A DNA stretch of 64,000 bases from VRUE01 sp963819755 (GCA_963819755.1 CAWFXB010000002.1:310001-374000), one strand, 5' to 3'. Shown: positions 42,896-51,674, numbered from the stretch's first letter. Program-made: numbers and translations. Notes: generated by a model from the sequence alone, not told the origin.

Positions 42896-44202
42896 GCACG
42901 GTCGCCGAAGTGAGGCTCTGGGGCAGCCGCATCGGCGCGATCGCTCTCGATGACGACGAGGCCGTTGCGGTTTTCGAATACGAGCCCGATTTCGCCACCA
43001 GCGGCATCGAGGTCTCTCCACTCGAGATGCCACTGAGGCCAGGAGCGCGCTACAGCTTCCCCGCCCTCGAGTACAGGAGCTTCAGTGGCTTGCCGGGACT
43101 CCTCTCGGACTCCCTCCCCGATCTCTATGGCCACGCGCTGATCGACGCCTGGCTGGCCACCCGGGGACGCACTCCGGACAGCTTCAACGCAGTGGAGCGT
43201 CTCTGCTACGTGGGACGCCGCGGAATGGGCGCGCTCGAGTTCACCCCCGCCCTCGGGCCGCGGGCGACGAAAAGCCATGCTCTCGACGTACGTGCACTAG
43301 GGGAGCTGGCCGCCGAGATCCTCCGCGACCGCTCGGGCCTTGGCGCTTCCCTCGCCGACGAACGGCGAGCCCAGGCCATCGAGGAGATCTTCAGAGTGGG
43401 GACGTCAGCCGGAGGGGCCCGCGCGAAGGCCCTGATCGCACTCGACCCGAAGACGGACGAGGTTCGCTCCGGACAACTGGAGGTCGACCCGGGCTTCGAG
43501 CACTGGATCCTCAAGTTCGACGGGGTCGATGACGAGAGTCGCGACCTGGGCGCCTCCCACGATTACGGAGCGATCGAGCTTGCCTACTCGCGGATGGCCG
43601 CCCGGGCCGGAATCGAGATGACCGATTGCCGCCTGCTCGAGGAGGGCGGGCGACGGCACTTCATGACGCGCCGCTTCGACCGCCTTCCTGACGGGTCGAA
43701 GCTTCACATGCAATCCCTGGCCGCACTGGCTCACCTGGACTACCACCAGGCCGGGGCCCACTCCTACGAGCAGGCCTTCATGGTGATCCGCCGCCTCGGT
43801 CTGCCGATGGCGGCGATCGAGGAGCAGTTCCGCCGAATGGCCTTCAACGTCGTCGCCCGCAACCAGGATGACCATGTCAAAAACATCGCCTTCCTGATGG
43901 GCCGGGGTGGCAAATGGCGCCTCTCCCCCGCCTTCGACCTCGTCTACGCCTACAACCCGTCCGGCGCCTGGACCGCCGAGCACCAGATGTCGCTCAACTC
44001 CAAGCGCGACGCCTTCACGGTCGATGATTTCATCGAGGTGGGTCGGACCACCTCGATGAAACAGGGGCGGGCGGAGGAGATCCTGGCCGAGGTGATCGCG
44101 GCAGTGGAGACCTGGCCGGAGGTGGCGGCGGAGGTGGAGATAGACGAGCTGCGAATCGCGCGGATCAGGCGCAGCCACCGACTCCGCCTACCACAAGGTT
44201 GA
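42892..44202 (+). CDS. hipA: HipA-like serine/threonine kinase toxin
   Basis: The 436-residue protein has the HipA N-terminal domain (couple_hipA, about 1-110, with SFSGLPGLLSDSLPDLYG), the phosphate loop VGTSAGGARAKAL, the catalytic loop NVVARNQDDHVKNIAF and the metal-site SPAFDLVYAYN. Family toxins phosphorylate glutamyl-tRNA synthetase (or related targets) and slow growth. Start is TTG overlapping the hipB stop by 4 bases. All kinase residues look intact. The coding GC content matches the genome although the promoter is AT-rich. Confidence 0.92.
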   Translation: MSTVAEVRLWGSRIGAIALDDDEAVAVFEYEPDFATSGIEVSPLEMPLRPGARYSFPALEYRSFSGLPGLLSDSLPDLYGHALIDAWLATRGRTPDSFNAVERLCYVGRRGMGALEFTPALGPRATKSHALDVRALGELAAEILRDRSGLGASLADERRAQAIEEIFRVGTSAGGARAKALIALDPKTDEVRSGQLEVDPGFEHWILKFDGVDDESRDLGASHDYGAIELAYSRMAARAGIEMTDCRLLEEGGRRHFMTRRFDRLPDGSKLHMQSLAALAHLDYHQAGAHSYEQAFMVIRRLGLPMAAIEEQFRRMAFNVVARNQDDHVKNIAFLMGRGGKWRLSPAFDLVYAYNPSGAWTAEHQMSLNSKRDAFTVDDFIEVGRTTSMKQGRAEEILAEVIAAVETWPEVAAEVEIDELRIARIRRSHRLRLPQG

Positions 44203-44248
44203 GGCCCTCGTGGTACATGGAGTCGCTTCGCTAACCGCTGACCGCGGC

Positions 44249-44764
44249 CTACTCGGAGCCACCCTGAAGAAGCTCGCTGGGCTCGACGTTGAGTCCACGC
44301 GCCACACGAAGAATGGTCTTCAGTTGCGGCCCTCCCAACCCGCGCTCCAGCCGACCTATCTGCGTTAAGTGCAGATCCGCCTCATGCGCTAGATCTTCTC
44401 GGGTTAAACCCCTTTGATGACGTAACTCCCGTACTCGCTCGCCGAGCGCCACATTTGCCCTGGCGGGATCCTGCACAAGGCGGGTCGTCGATGGATGCGC
44501 AACGCTCTCGACCCTGCCCAGGCCTGGGTTTGGCAGCTCTTGATCCAAGATGCGATCCTGCGCCTTGTCCGTCTCCGACCGTGATCCGCGCCAATAGAGA
44601 ATGGCCTGGGCCAGGCTAAGCCCAATGAGAATGCCTACCACCCCAATGGGCCAGAGAATTCTGATTCCGTCACCAACCGCCCGCGCGGCAGAGCCAATCG
44701 TGGCTAGCAGCGTTACGACCAAAGCAAGCGCCGACAGAAACTCAATCGCCCGTCCTCGCGACAT
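44249..44764 (-). CDS. Membrane-anchored XRE-family protein
   Basis: The 171-residue product has two N-terminal membrane segments (about 8-28 and 34-56) and a C-terminal XRE helix-turn-helix (about 108-165: ERVRELRHQRGLTREDLAHE, QIGRLERGLGGPQLKTILRV). The order membrane-then-HTH is unusual, since most XRE regulators are soluble; it suggests a DNA-binding protein tethered to the membrane. It lies between hipA and the cyclase gene on the opposite strand to hipA. Codon use is less GC3-biased than in its neighbours, hinting at acquisition. Function not known. Confidence 0.75.
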   Translation of the reverse strand: MSRGRAIEFLSALALVVTLLATIGSAARAVGDGIRILWPIGVVGILIGLSLAQAILYWRGSRSETDKAQDRILDQELPNPGLGRVESVAHPSTTRLVQDPARANVALGERVRELRHQRGLTREDLAHEADLHLTQIGRLERGLGGPQLKTILRVARGLNVEPSELLQGGSE

Positions 44765-44859
44765 CAAATAAGTGTTCCATGATCGGCGGACCAAACATGT
44801 CGGCCGGCGAAGCAGGATTTCGCTAACGAGCAGAACGCACACCTCGTGGGTTGAACTCC

Positions 44860-46047
44860 TTACTCGGCCCGCCGCACCAGATATAGCGGCGTGGCGACCG
44901 GGAAGCCCTTGAGGTTGACTTCGCCGATCGGCTCGCAGGTCAGGCCGCGTTCGGAGAGCGAGCCGGTCACTCGATCGGTGACCAGGACCTCGCCCGCCTG
45001 GGCGCGGTCGACGACGCGATGGACGAGGTTGACGTGAGTGCCGAAGTAGTCGCCATCGCGGTAGAACGCGTTCGCGTAGTGGATCCCGACCCGCGGCCGC
45101 GGCCGCTCCGGGAAGCGATCGAGCAGGCCGACCGCCCACTCGGTCAATGAGGCCGGATCGGGTGAGATGACCATCACCTCGTCGCCGATCGTCTTCACGA
45201 TCGTCGCCTCGGGCGGCAGCGTCGCCTCGACCGTTTCGACGAAGTTCTCGACCACGTCGAGCGCCTCCAGGTCGCCTTCCTCCTCGGTGTAGCGGGTGAA
45301 GCCGGTGAGATCGATGAAGCAGAGGGTGACCGGGACCTGGCCGAGATGGGAGGCAGCCGCGTCGAGGTCCGCCTCCATGTGGCCGACCACGTCCTGTTCG
45401 GTGAAGTAGCGCAGGTAGCGGGTGTGGAGATAGTCGGTCAGTGGCGCTGCCAGAGGCAGGATGTCAGCCGCCAGCTCGCCCATCTCCTCGGCGATCTCCA
45501 ACTCGGGCAGCGCGTCGCGGATCAACGGCTCGTGCACGTAGAGATGGAAGAGCCGCACCTCGGCGTCGGCGATCCGTCGCATCGACTGCACGTAGACCCG
45601 GACCAGCTGCAGGAAGGCGACGAGGGGGAAGCCGGCGGCCAGCACCCGGGCGCAGTGACGCAGCGCTTTGACGTCGTCGGGGCTGAGCAGGCGCTCCTGG
45701 CCGAGCGGCGTGCCGAGGATGACGAGGATGCGCTCGATCAGCTCCGGCTCGAGTCCGGTCTCGGCCGCCACGCTCTCCACGGTGACCTGCTCTTCCGGAC
45801 TCGGGAAGAGATCCTCGACGAAGCCGAAGGCGAGCCGGCCCTCGCGACCCGCTCGCTTCAGTTCGTCCAGCGAGTGGCCGCGCTCCCGCATGCGGGCCAC
45901 CACGCGTGCCTGCGCGGCCGCGGCGGCGGTCCAGCGACCGCGACGCACCGGCACGACCTTCTCTTCCGCCCAGCGCTTCAGCGTGCTCGCCGACACGCCC
46001 GACCGCCGCGAGGCCTCGCTCAGGGAAATGCGTTCGTCGGCAGCCAT
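44860..46047 (-). CDS. MerR-type HTH protein with class III adenylate/guanylate cyclase domain
   Basis: Residues 6-70 form a MerR-like helix-turn-helix (LSEASRRSGVSASTLKRWAE, RMRERGHSLDELKRAGREGR). A helical region (75-235) with ERLLSPDDVKALRHCARVLA follows. The C-terminal CHD domain (about 240-395) has the two metal-binding Asp (FIDLTGFTRYT; KTIGDEVMVIS) and GIHYANAFYRDGDYFGTHVN. It should make cAMP or cGMP; the HTH suggests cyclase activity linked to DNA or used as an interaction domain. Such HTH-cyclase proteins occur in actinobacteria. A TAGCCT -10-like site lies 12 bases before the ATG. Confidence 0.85.
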   Translation of the reverse strand: MAADERISLSEASRRSGVSASTLKRWAEEKVVPVRRGRWTAAAAAQARVVARMRERGHSLDELKRAGREGRLAFGFVEDLFPSPEEQVTVESVAAETGLEPELIERILVILGTPLGQERLLSPDDVKALRHCARVLAAGFPLVAFLQLVRVYVQSMRRIADAEVRLFHLYVHEPLIRDALPELEIAEEMGELAADILPLAAPLTDYLHTRYLRYFTEQDVVGHMEADLDAAASHLGQVPVTLCFIDLTGFTRYTEEEGDLEALDVVENFVETVEATLPPEATIVKTIGDEVMVISPDPASLTEWAVGLLDRFPERPRPRVGIHYANAFYRDGDYFGTHVNLVHRVVDRAQAGEVLVTDRVTGSLSERGLTCEPIGEVNLKGFPVATPLYLVRRAE

Positions 46048-46089
46048 CGAGAACGGTCGAGGCTAGTGACCTGAGGGGACCCGATGCGG

Positions 46090-46458
46090 CTAAGCGGAGA
46101 TCCCCTCCTCCGAGTGCGCCTGGAGCACCGCCTCGCCGTCCTCGCCCGTACGGATGCGGATCGCTTCCTCCACCGGCAGGACGAAGATCTTGCCGTCGCC
46201 GGCCTCGCCCGTGCGAGCGTGCTTGAGGATCGTCTCGACGACAAGGGACTTGTCCTTGTCCTCGACCACGACCTCCAGCTTCAGCTTCGGCCGGACGCTG
46301 ACGGTAAGAGCCGAGCCGCGGTATCGCTCGACCACGCCCTTCTGGCGCCCCGAGCCCTTGACCTCGCCGATCGAGAGGGATGGGAATCCCTTGTCGAGCA
46401 GCTCGGCTCTGATCGGCTCGAACGCCTCATGGCGAATGAATGCCTCAACCTTTTTCAT
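46090..46458 (-). CDS. P-II family nitrogen regulatory protein lacking the T-loop Tyr51
   Basis: The 122-residue protein has the P-II pattern: MKKVEAFIRHEAFEPIRAEL, EVKGSGRQKGVVERYRGSAL (T-loop), KLKLEVVVEDKDKSLVVETI (B-loop) and GDGKIFVLPVEEAIRIRTGE (C-loop). P-II proteins sense 2-oxoglutarate and ATP/ADP and control ammonium uptake and assimilation. Tyr46 is present but the position of Tyr51, the usual uridylylation/adenylylation site, is Leu, so covalent control there is unlikely. The gene is not next to amtB (8 kb away). TAGGTT ends exactly 7 bases before the ATG (leaderless). Confidence 0.9.
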   Translation of the reverse strand: MKKVEAFIRHEAFEPIRAELLDKGFPSLSIGEVKGSGRQKGVVERYRGSALTVSVRPKLKLEVVVEDKDKSLVVETILKHARTGEAGDGKIFVLPVEEAIRIRTGEDGEAVLQAHSEEGISA

Positions 46459-46555
46459 CCGGGTCAACCTACGAAGCGTTGCCCGGGCTGTATTTAGACG
46501 TTTGGCGAAAATCCCAGGCGCGGCTCTCTTATCAGTGGAAGGATGCGCCGACCCG

Positions 46556-47242
46556 ATGCCCGCCCGCCTGCGCCCAACCGCCCCGATGGCCCCGGACGCG
46601 ATCCTCGCCGGCGACCCCGGGCGGGCGCTGCTACTGGCGCAGGAGCTGCTGGAGAAACCGAAGATGAGCAACCACGCCCGGGGCCTCTGGGGCTACACCG
46701 GGCGCACCCCGGCGGGGGACGAGCTGACGATCCAGGCGACGGGAATGGGCGGGCCCAGCGCCACGATCGTGCTGACCGACCTGGCCGAGCTCGGAGTTCG
46801 GCGGGTGGTTCGGGTCGGCACCTGCACCGCCTTCGGTGTCGAGGCACAACCGGGCGAACTGCTGCTGATCGAGGCCGCCCGCGCCACCGCTGGCAGCGCC
46901 GCTTCGTTCGGGCTCGCCGCCGGCGACACGGTCTCACCGGACCAGCCGCTGAGCGAGCGACTGCGAGTCGAGCTGGGGGACGAAGCGCGCGAAGCGACTG
47001 TCGCCAGCCTCGACACGATGCCCGCCGGCGCTGCCGAGGCGGGTGGGGCGGCGGCGGCCGACATGCAGACGCTCGCCGTGCTCGCTCGCGCTGAAGCATT
47101 GGAAATCGCCGCTGCCGCGGTCTTGGTCGTATCCGAAGCCGAAGGACGCGAGCGACTCGACGACGAGGAGATGGGACTTGCTGCCGTGAGGGCGGGAAAG
47201 GCCGCCGCGAAGGCTCTATCTAACCCTCAAGTCGAAGGTTAG
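46556..47242 (+). CDS. Nucleoside phosphorylase (PNP/UDP family)
   Basis: The 228-residue protein matches the trimeric/hexameric phosphorylase fold: IQATGMGGPSATIVLTDLAE, LGVRRVVRVGTCTAF (phosphate and ribose site), and DMQTLAVLARAEAL near the base site; the C-terminal VSEAEGRERLDDEEM is typical of DeoD/Udp-like proteins. It cleaves a purine or uridine nucleoside with phosphate; the base specificity is not certain. Start at ATG (MPARLRPTAP) was chosen over an in-frame upstream run that overlaps the P-II gene. The gene converges on the coiled-coil gene 2 bases apart. Confidence 0.82.
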   Translation: MPARLRPTAPMAPDAILAGDPGRALLLAQELLEKPKMSNHARGLWGYTGRTPAGDELTIQATGMGGPSATIVLTDLAELGVRRVVRVGTCTAFGVEAQPGELLLIEAARATAGSAASFGLAAGDTVSPDQPLSERLRVELGDEAREATVASLDTMPAGAAEAGGAAAADMQTLAVLARAEALEIAAAAVLVVSEAEGRERLDDEEMGLAAVRAGKAAAKALSNPQVEG

Positions 47243-47244
47243 AG

Positions 47245-47592
47245 TTAGGCCTCGGCGGCGGTATCGGCGCCGTCACCGCGGCGCTCGGCGGCGAGCTGAC
47301 GTCGCAGGCCGCCAACCTCCCTCGAAACCCGATCCATCTCGTCCTCGACCTCGTCGAGCCGCTGCGAAAGCGAGCGCAAGCGCCGCTCGAGCCGCTCGAC
47401 GTCGCCCGCCGAGGGAAGGTTGAGAGCCGCCATCGCCGCGTGCTGTGCCTCCTGTGCCTTCTCACGGGCGCCGAAGGCGGCGGCAATGGCGTTCTCCAGC
47501 ACCTGGCTGTCGAGCAACGCCTGCGCCAGCTCGCCGATCGCCTGCTCGCTGCGCGCCCGCAGCCCGTCGTCGTACTCGTCCTCGACGCTCAT
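47245..47592 (-). CDS. Small coiled-coil protein, 115 aa
   Basis: Start at ATG giving MSVEDEYDDGLRARSEQ, exactly 7 bases after TAAGGT. An acidic N terminus is followed by two helical stretches: an Ala/Gln/Glu-rich one (about 15-55, with LAQALLDSQVLENAIAAAFG) and a strict heptad coiled coil (about 60-105). The first half resembles phasin-like or polyhydroxyalkanoate-associated helical proteins, but that is only a resemblance. No membrane segment. Function unknown. Confidence 0.6.
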   Translation of the reverse strand: MSVEDEYDDGLRARSEQAIGELAQALLDSQVLENAIAAAFGAREKAQEAQHAAMAALNLPSAGDVERLERRLRSLSQRLDEVEDEMDRVSREVGGLRRQLAAERRGDGADTAAEA

Positions 47593-47846
47593 CCGGGACA
47601 CCTTAGAGATTCCCCTCGTCGGTGGGCCGAAACAAGTTGTTAACCGGCCCATCCGAGGGGCTTGAAATGCTGCCTGATCTCAGGCATGGGCCAGTCGTTG
47701 ATTAAGGGCATGTTGGGGGGCGCCGCACTGCGTTGCGCGCCTCCGCGCCAGCCAGTAGCGTGGGCGTGCTCGATGCTTGGGGAGAGGGTGGACACGGGTA
47801 AGCGCATACTCGTGCACGCAGGGAACAGAGGCAGAGGCGCCGACGT

Positions 47847-50120
47847 ATGAGACAAAAGCTCGCACTGATCATTGCTCTGGCCGGCTTCGCGGTCGTTACC
47901 GCGCTTGGCGTCGGCATGGCCGGTGCCGACCCATCGACCGGCCTCGGCGACAGCCAGGCAGCCAGCGGGTTGACGACCTCCACCCTGCCTTCTTCCGCAC
48001 AGCCTCCGGCCTGCGCCAACGGAGTCGACGACGACGAAGACGGCCTTACCGACCTCGAAGACCCGGACTGCGAATCGGCCTCCGACAAGACCGAGGAACC
48101 GGAAGCGGAAACGGAAGCTCCGGCGAAACCCAACGCGCCGGGCGCCGCAGAAGAGCCGCGGGCCGGCGACCAGGTCCAGAGCGGCGCCACTCTGAACGCC
48201 TCGGAAGCGGGTGACGAATCCGGCGGTGGCGTCAAGCGAAACCAGAGCCTTGGCGGCGGGACGGAAAGCGGCGGGGTGACGGCGCCCAGCGCGACCGGCG
48301 GCGACCAGGTCCCGGCCGAAGGCACCGACGGGGGCTCGCAGTTCAACCAGGGCGGCGCGCCGACCGGCGCCAACCCGACGACGACCTTTGCCGCCTTCGG
48401 GCCGTCTCCGATCGGCGTCCCGAACTTCGTCATCGACTCCTTCGAGATCCCGCCCTTCCTGCTGCCGATCTACCAGGCCTGCGGTACCGAGTACGACATC
48501 CCCTGGGAGGTGCTCGCCTCGATCAACAAAATCGAGACCGCCTTCGGCACCAACATGGGGCCCTCCACCGCCGGCGCCGTCGGCTGGATGCAGTTCCTGC
48601 CGTCGAGTTGGGAAATGTACGGTCTCGATGCGAACGGGGACGGCCGCAAAGACCCCTACAACCCGGTCGACGCGATCTGCGCCGCGGCCCATTACCTCAA
48701 GGTGGCGGGCGGCAGCAACGACCTCTACCACGCGATCTTCGCCTACAACCACGCCGACTGGTACGTGCAGGAGGTGCTGCTCTACGCGCGCGCTTACGGC
48801 AAGCTGCCGACCCAGCTGGTCGGCTCGCTGACCGGGCTGACCGAGGGCGCCCACTTCCCGGTCGCCGCCGACGCCCGCTACGCCGACGACATCGCCACGC
48901 GGGCGGCGCTGAGCAAAGCGACGCCACAGGTGCGCGAGGAATACGGCAACGCCGCCGACGCGATCTCCTCCTCGCCCACCCGGCGTGGGATCAACATCTT
49001 CTCCCACGAAGGAGCGCCCGTCGTCGCCGTCAACGATGGCGTGATCACGAAGATGGGCAACTCGAAGAAGCTCGGCCGCTACGTCGTCCTGCGCGACGCC
49101 TACGGCAACCGCTACCTCTACGCAGAGCTCGGCACGATCGTGCGCAAGCACCGCACCGTGGTGATGCCGACCGGCAAGGAGAAACGGGTTCCGGTCGACA
49201 GCCAGAACATCCGCCCGCGACTCTACGCGCTGCCGGGCAGGACCAGGGGCGAGCGGACGCGGGCGAGCGAGCCCGTCGACAGCGCCGCCGCCAAGGGCGC
49301 CGACGGAACCCTCAGGGTGGGGTCGAAGGTTATAGCTGGGACCGTCCTGGCCCGGATCGGGGCGGGGGAAGACGGCGTCGACCCGCACATCAACTTTGCG
49401 ATCCGGCCGGCCGGCAAAGGTGCGCCGCGAATCGACCCGAAGCCGATCCTCGACGGCTGGAAGCTGCTCGAGGCGACGGCCATCTATCGCGCCGACGGCA
49501 AGAATCCCCTCTCGGCCGACCTCGGCGGCGCCGGCGTGCTCCTGCTCTCCAAGGAGGCGCTGGAGCGTCGTGTCCTCGCTGACGAACACCTCGAAATCTA
49601 CGACTGCGGCCGCACCGACATCGCCACCGGCAAAATCGACCGCCGGGTCCTGGCCATGCTCGAGTACCTCGTCTCCAAAGGCTTCACGCTGACGATCACC
49701 GCGCTCGAGTGCGGCCACAGCTACCTGACCACCTCGGGCAACGTCTCCGAGCACTCGACCGGCGATGCGGTCGACATCGCGGCGATCAACGGAGTGCCGG
49801 TGACCGGTCATCAGGGACCGGGCACGCTCACCGACGAGCTGATCAAAACGGTCCTGCAGCTGCAGGGGACGATGCACCCGCACCAGGTGATCTCGCTCGA
49901 GGACCTGCCCGGCGAAACCAGCTTCGCGCTGCCCGACCACTACGACCACGTCCACGTCGGCTACCGGCCGGAAGCGGGAGTATTCGGCGAACAGCTGAAC
50001 GCGATGCTGAAACCCAGCCAATGGCAACGACTGACCCACCGCCTCGAGCGGATCGAAAACCCAAAGGTGCAGACCGGGCCCTCGAAGTTCTCGCTGCCGG
50101 ACAAGCGCCAGGGCGACTGA
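47847..50120 (+). CDS. Secreted multidomain peptidoglycan hydrolase (SLT, M23-like, M15-like)
   Basis: This 757-residue protein has a signal peptide (RQKLALIIALAGFAVVTALG, cut near residue 27), a long low-complexity Gly/Glu/Ala spacer with a DxDxDG-like acidic stretch (about 50-165), a lytic transglycosylase domain (about 200-315; catalytic Glu in SINKIETAFGTN, GAVGWMQFLPSSWEMYG), an M23/LytM-like domain (about 385-520; GAPVVAVNDGVITKMG, DPHINFAIRP) and a C-terminal M15-like domain (about 560-720; HSTGDAVDIAAING and YDHVHVGYRP). It should cut both glycan strands and peptides. The three hydrolase modules in one chain are unusual. No M23 HxxxD start motif is clear, so that domain may be structural. 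Confidence 0.82.
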   Translation: MRQKLALIIALAGFAVVTALGVGMAGADPSTGLGDSQAASGLTTSTLPSSAQPPACANGVDDDEDGLTDLEDPDCESASDKTEEPEAETEAPAKPNAPGAAEEPRAGDQVQSGATLNASEAGDESGGGVKRNQSLGGGTESGGVTAPSATGGDQVPAEGTDGGSQFNQGGAPTGANPTTTFAAFGPSPIGVPNFVIDSFEIPPFLLPIYQACGTEYDIPWEVLASINKIETAFGTNMGPSTAGAVGWMQFLPSSWEMYGLDANGDGRKDPYNPVDAICAAAHYLKVAGGSNDLYHAIFAYNHADWYVQEVLLYARAYGKLPTQLVGSLTGLTEGAHFPVAADARYADDIATRAALSKATPQVREEYGNAADAISSSPTRRGINIFSHEGAPVVAVNDGVITKMGNSKKLGRYVVLRDAYGNRYLYAELGTIVRKHRTVVMPTGKEKRVPVDSQNIRPRLYALPGRTRGERTRASEPVDSAAAKGADGTLRVGSKVIAGTVLARIGAGEDGVDPHINFAIRPAGKGAPRIDPKPILDGWKLLEATAIYRADGKNPLSADLGGAGVLLLSKEALERRVLADEHLEIYDCGRTDIATGKIDRRVLAMLEYLVSKGFTLTITALECGHSYLTTSGNVSEHSTGDAVDIAAINGVPVTGHQGPGTLTDELIKTVLQLQGTMHPHQVISLEDLPGETSFALPDHYDHVHVGYRPEAGVFGEQLNAMLKPSQWQRLTHRLERIENPKVQTGPSKFSLPDKRQGD

Positions 50121-50137
50121 CGCAGCTCTTCGGATTC

Positions 50138-50983
50138 GTGCAGTTCGAGTTCGCAGGCACGCTCGCCGTGCCGGATGGCCGCTATCTGGCCAGGAGCGAT
50201 GGTGAGCAGCAGGTGCTCGTCGTCGAAACCATCGGCGCCCCTCCCCCGCCCCGCCGGCGGCGACGCCGGCCAAAGAACGCCGAGGCAGCCGCCGACCCTG
50301 CGCCCCTGCCACTGAGCCGTGTCACCGCGGTACGGGCCGAGGAGCCCTTCGAGGAGACCGGCGAAGCCGACGCCTGGCTGGAGGGGGCACTCGCCTCCGA
50401 GGACTCGATCGACGCGCTGGTAGCCGAGGGGGTAGCTCTGCTCAACCGCGCGGTCCACGCCCACGCCGTGGCAAGCGCCGACCCGCTCGGCACCGAGCTG
50501 CGCGCGGACCGCGCGGCCACCGTCCGCATCGGCCACGGCAGCGGCAAGGAGGTCGCATCCGGTCGCTTCTCTTCTGCCCGCGAGGTCGATGTGCGGGCCG
50601 GGGGAAGCGCACGGCGACGGCAGGACGAAGAGCTGCGCCCGCAGGAGCGGCTCGCAGCCGTGCTCGGAGGCCGTGAACGCCTCGACGCCTGCGAGACCCT
50701 CGTCCTCCGCGCTCGCGCCGACCTCGACGGGGGCCGCCGCCGCGAGGCGGCGCTGCAATTGCGGGTCGCCCTGGAGGCGATGCTGACCGAGCTCGACGGT
50801 GCCCTCGCCGATCCCGGCCACGAGAAGGACATGGCGGAGCTGGAGGCGCGGCGCGGCGAGGCCGGCGAGGCGGCAAACGCGGCCCTACGGGGAGATCTGT
50901 CACTGGACGACGAGGGAAATGTCACCGAGCTGACGGAGATCTGCGAGCGGGTGCTGCGCCGGCGTCGCCTGCTGCGGGGCTGA
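50138..50983 (+). CDS. Hypothetical protein, 281 aa
   Basis: Start GTG (MQFEFAGTLAVPDGRYLARS), 17 bases after the hydrolase stop. The N terminus looks like a small beta domain (about 1-40), then a Pro/Arg-rich linker (PPPPRRRRRRP) and a long Ala/Glu/Arg-rich helical region ending in a coiled coil. I recognise no family. Position right behind the wall hydrolase and similar GC3 suggest co-transcription, perhaps a joint envelope role, but this is weak. It converges on the HAD gene 4 bases away. Confidence 0.55.
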   Translation: MQFEFAGTLAVPDGRYLARSDGEQQVLVVETIGAPPPPRRRRRRPKNAEAAADPAPLPLSRVTAVRAEEPFEETGEADAWLEGALASEDSIDALVAEGVALLNRAVHAHAVASADPLGTELRADRAATVRIGHGSGKEVASGRFSSAREVDVRAGGSARRRQDEELRPQERLAAVLGGRERLDACETLVLRARADLDGGRRREAALQLRVALEAMLTELDGALADPGHEKDMAELEARRGEAGEAANAALRGDLSLDDEGNVTELTEICERVLRRRRLLRG

Positions 50984-50987
50984 TGCC

Positions 50988-51644
50988 CTACAGAGCGAGA
51001 CGGCGGGCGACGACGACGTCCTGGAGAGATTCGGCGATGTGGTGGGCTTCCTCAAGCACGATTCCCTCCAGGGAGGGGATGCCGATCACGGTTAGGCCGG
51101 CCGCTCGGGCGGCGGCTACGCCGGTTGGCGAGTCCTCGAGGGCGACCACGTCCGGTCCAGGCTCGATCCCAAGCCGCCGGCAGGCCTCCAGGTAGGGCTC
51201 CGGCGCGGGCTTCGGCGCGGCGACCTCGTGGGCGCTGATCACGACGTCGAAGCTGTCGTCAAAGCCGGCTATCTCCAGCGAGCGCTGGACGAAGACGAGT
51301 GGCGAGTTGGAGACGAGCCCGATCGGTGTGCCCCGCTGCTTCAAGGTGTGCAGCAACTCGCGCGCCCCGAGCATCGCCTCCACCCCGTGCTCGAGCTCGG
51401 CGACCACCAGCTCGTTCAGCTCCTCGATCAGCGCGGAGGCGCGGCCGGGCTCCCCCAGGCGCCGCTCGAGGATGCCACCGGCGATCTCCGCCGAGGTGCC
51501 GACCAACTCGCGCTTGTTGGCAGGGGTGAAGTCGAGTCCACGCCGCTCGAAGAGATCCTGCTCGGCTCGCGTCCAGACGGACTCGGTGTCGAGCAGCAGG
51601 CCGTCGTTGTCGAAGACGACGGCCGTGGGAGAGGAGTCACTCAC
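50988..51644 (-). CDS. HAD-superfamily phosphatase (beta-phosphoglucomutase-like)
   Basis: The 218-residue protein starts GTG and has the HAD motifs in order: AVVFDNDGLLLDTES (motif I with Asp nucleophile and acid), GLVSNSPLVFVQRSLEIAG (motif II), HEVAAPKPAPEPYLEACRRLG (motif III Lys) and VALEDSPTGVAAARAAGLTV (motif IV). The helical cap (about 20-85) is of the C1 type. It is a phosphatase or phosphoglucomutase acting on a small sugar phosphate. A GATGAT -10-like element ends 6 bases before the GTG. A perfect 52-bp palindrome lies just upstream. Confidence 0.88.
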   Translation of the reverse strand: MSDSSPTAVVFDNDGLLLDTESVWTRAEQDLFERRGLDFTPANKRELVGTSAEIAGGILERRLGEPGRASALIEELNELVVAELEHGVEAMLGARELLHTLKQRGTPIGLVSNSPLVFVQRSLEIAGFDDSFDVVISAHEVAAPKPAPEPYLEACRRLGIEPGPDVVALEDSPTGVAAARAAGLTVIGIPSLEGIVLEEAHHIAESLQDVVVARRLAL

Positions 51645-51674
51645 CGGCGGATCATCGCGAATGCACCGATCGCC

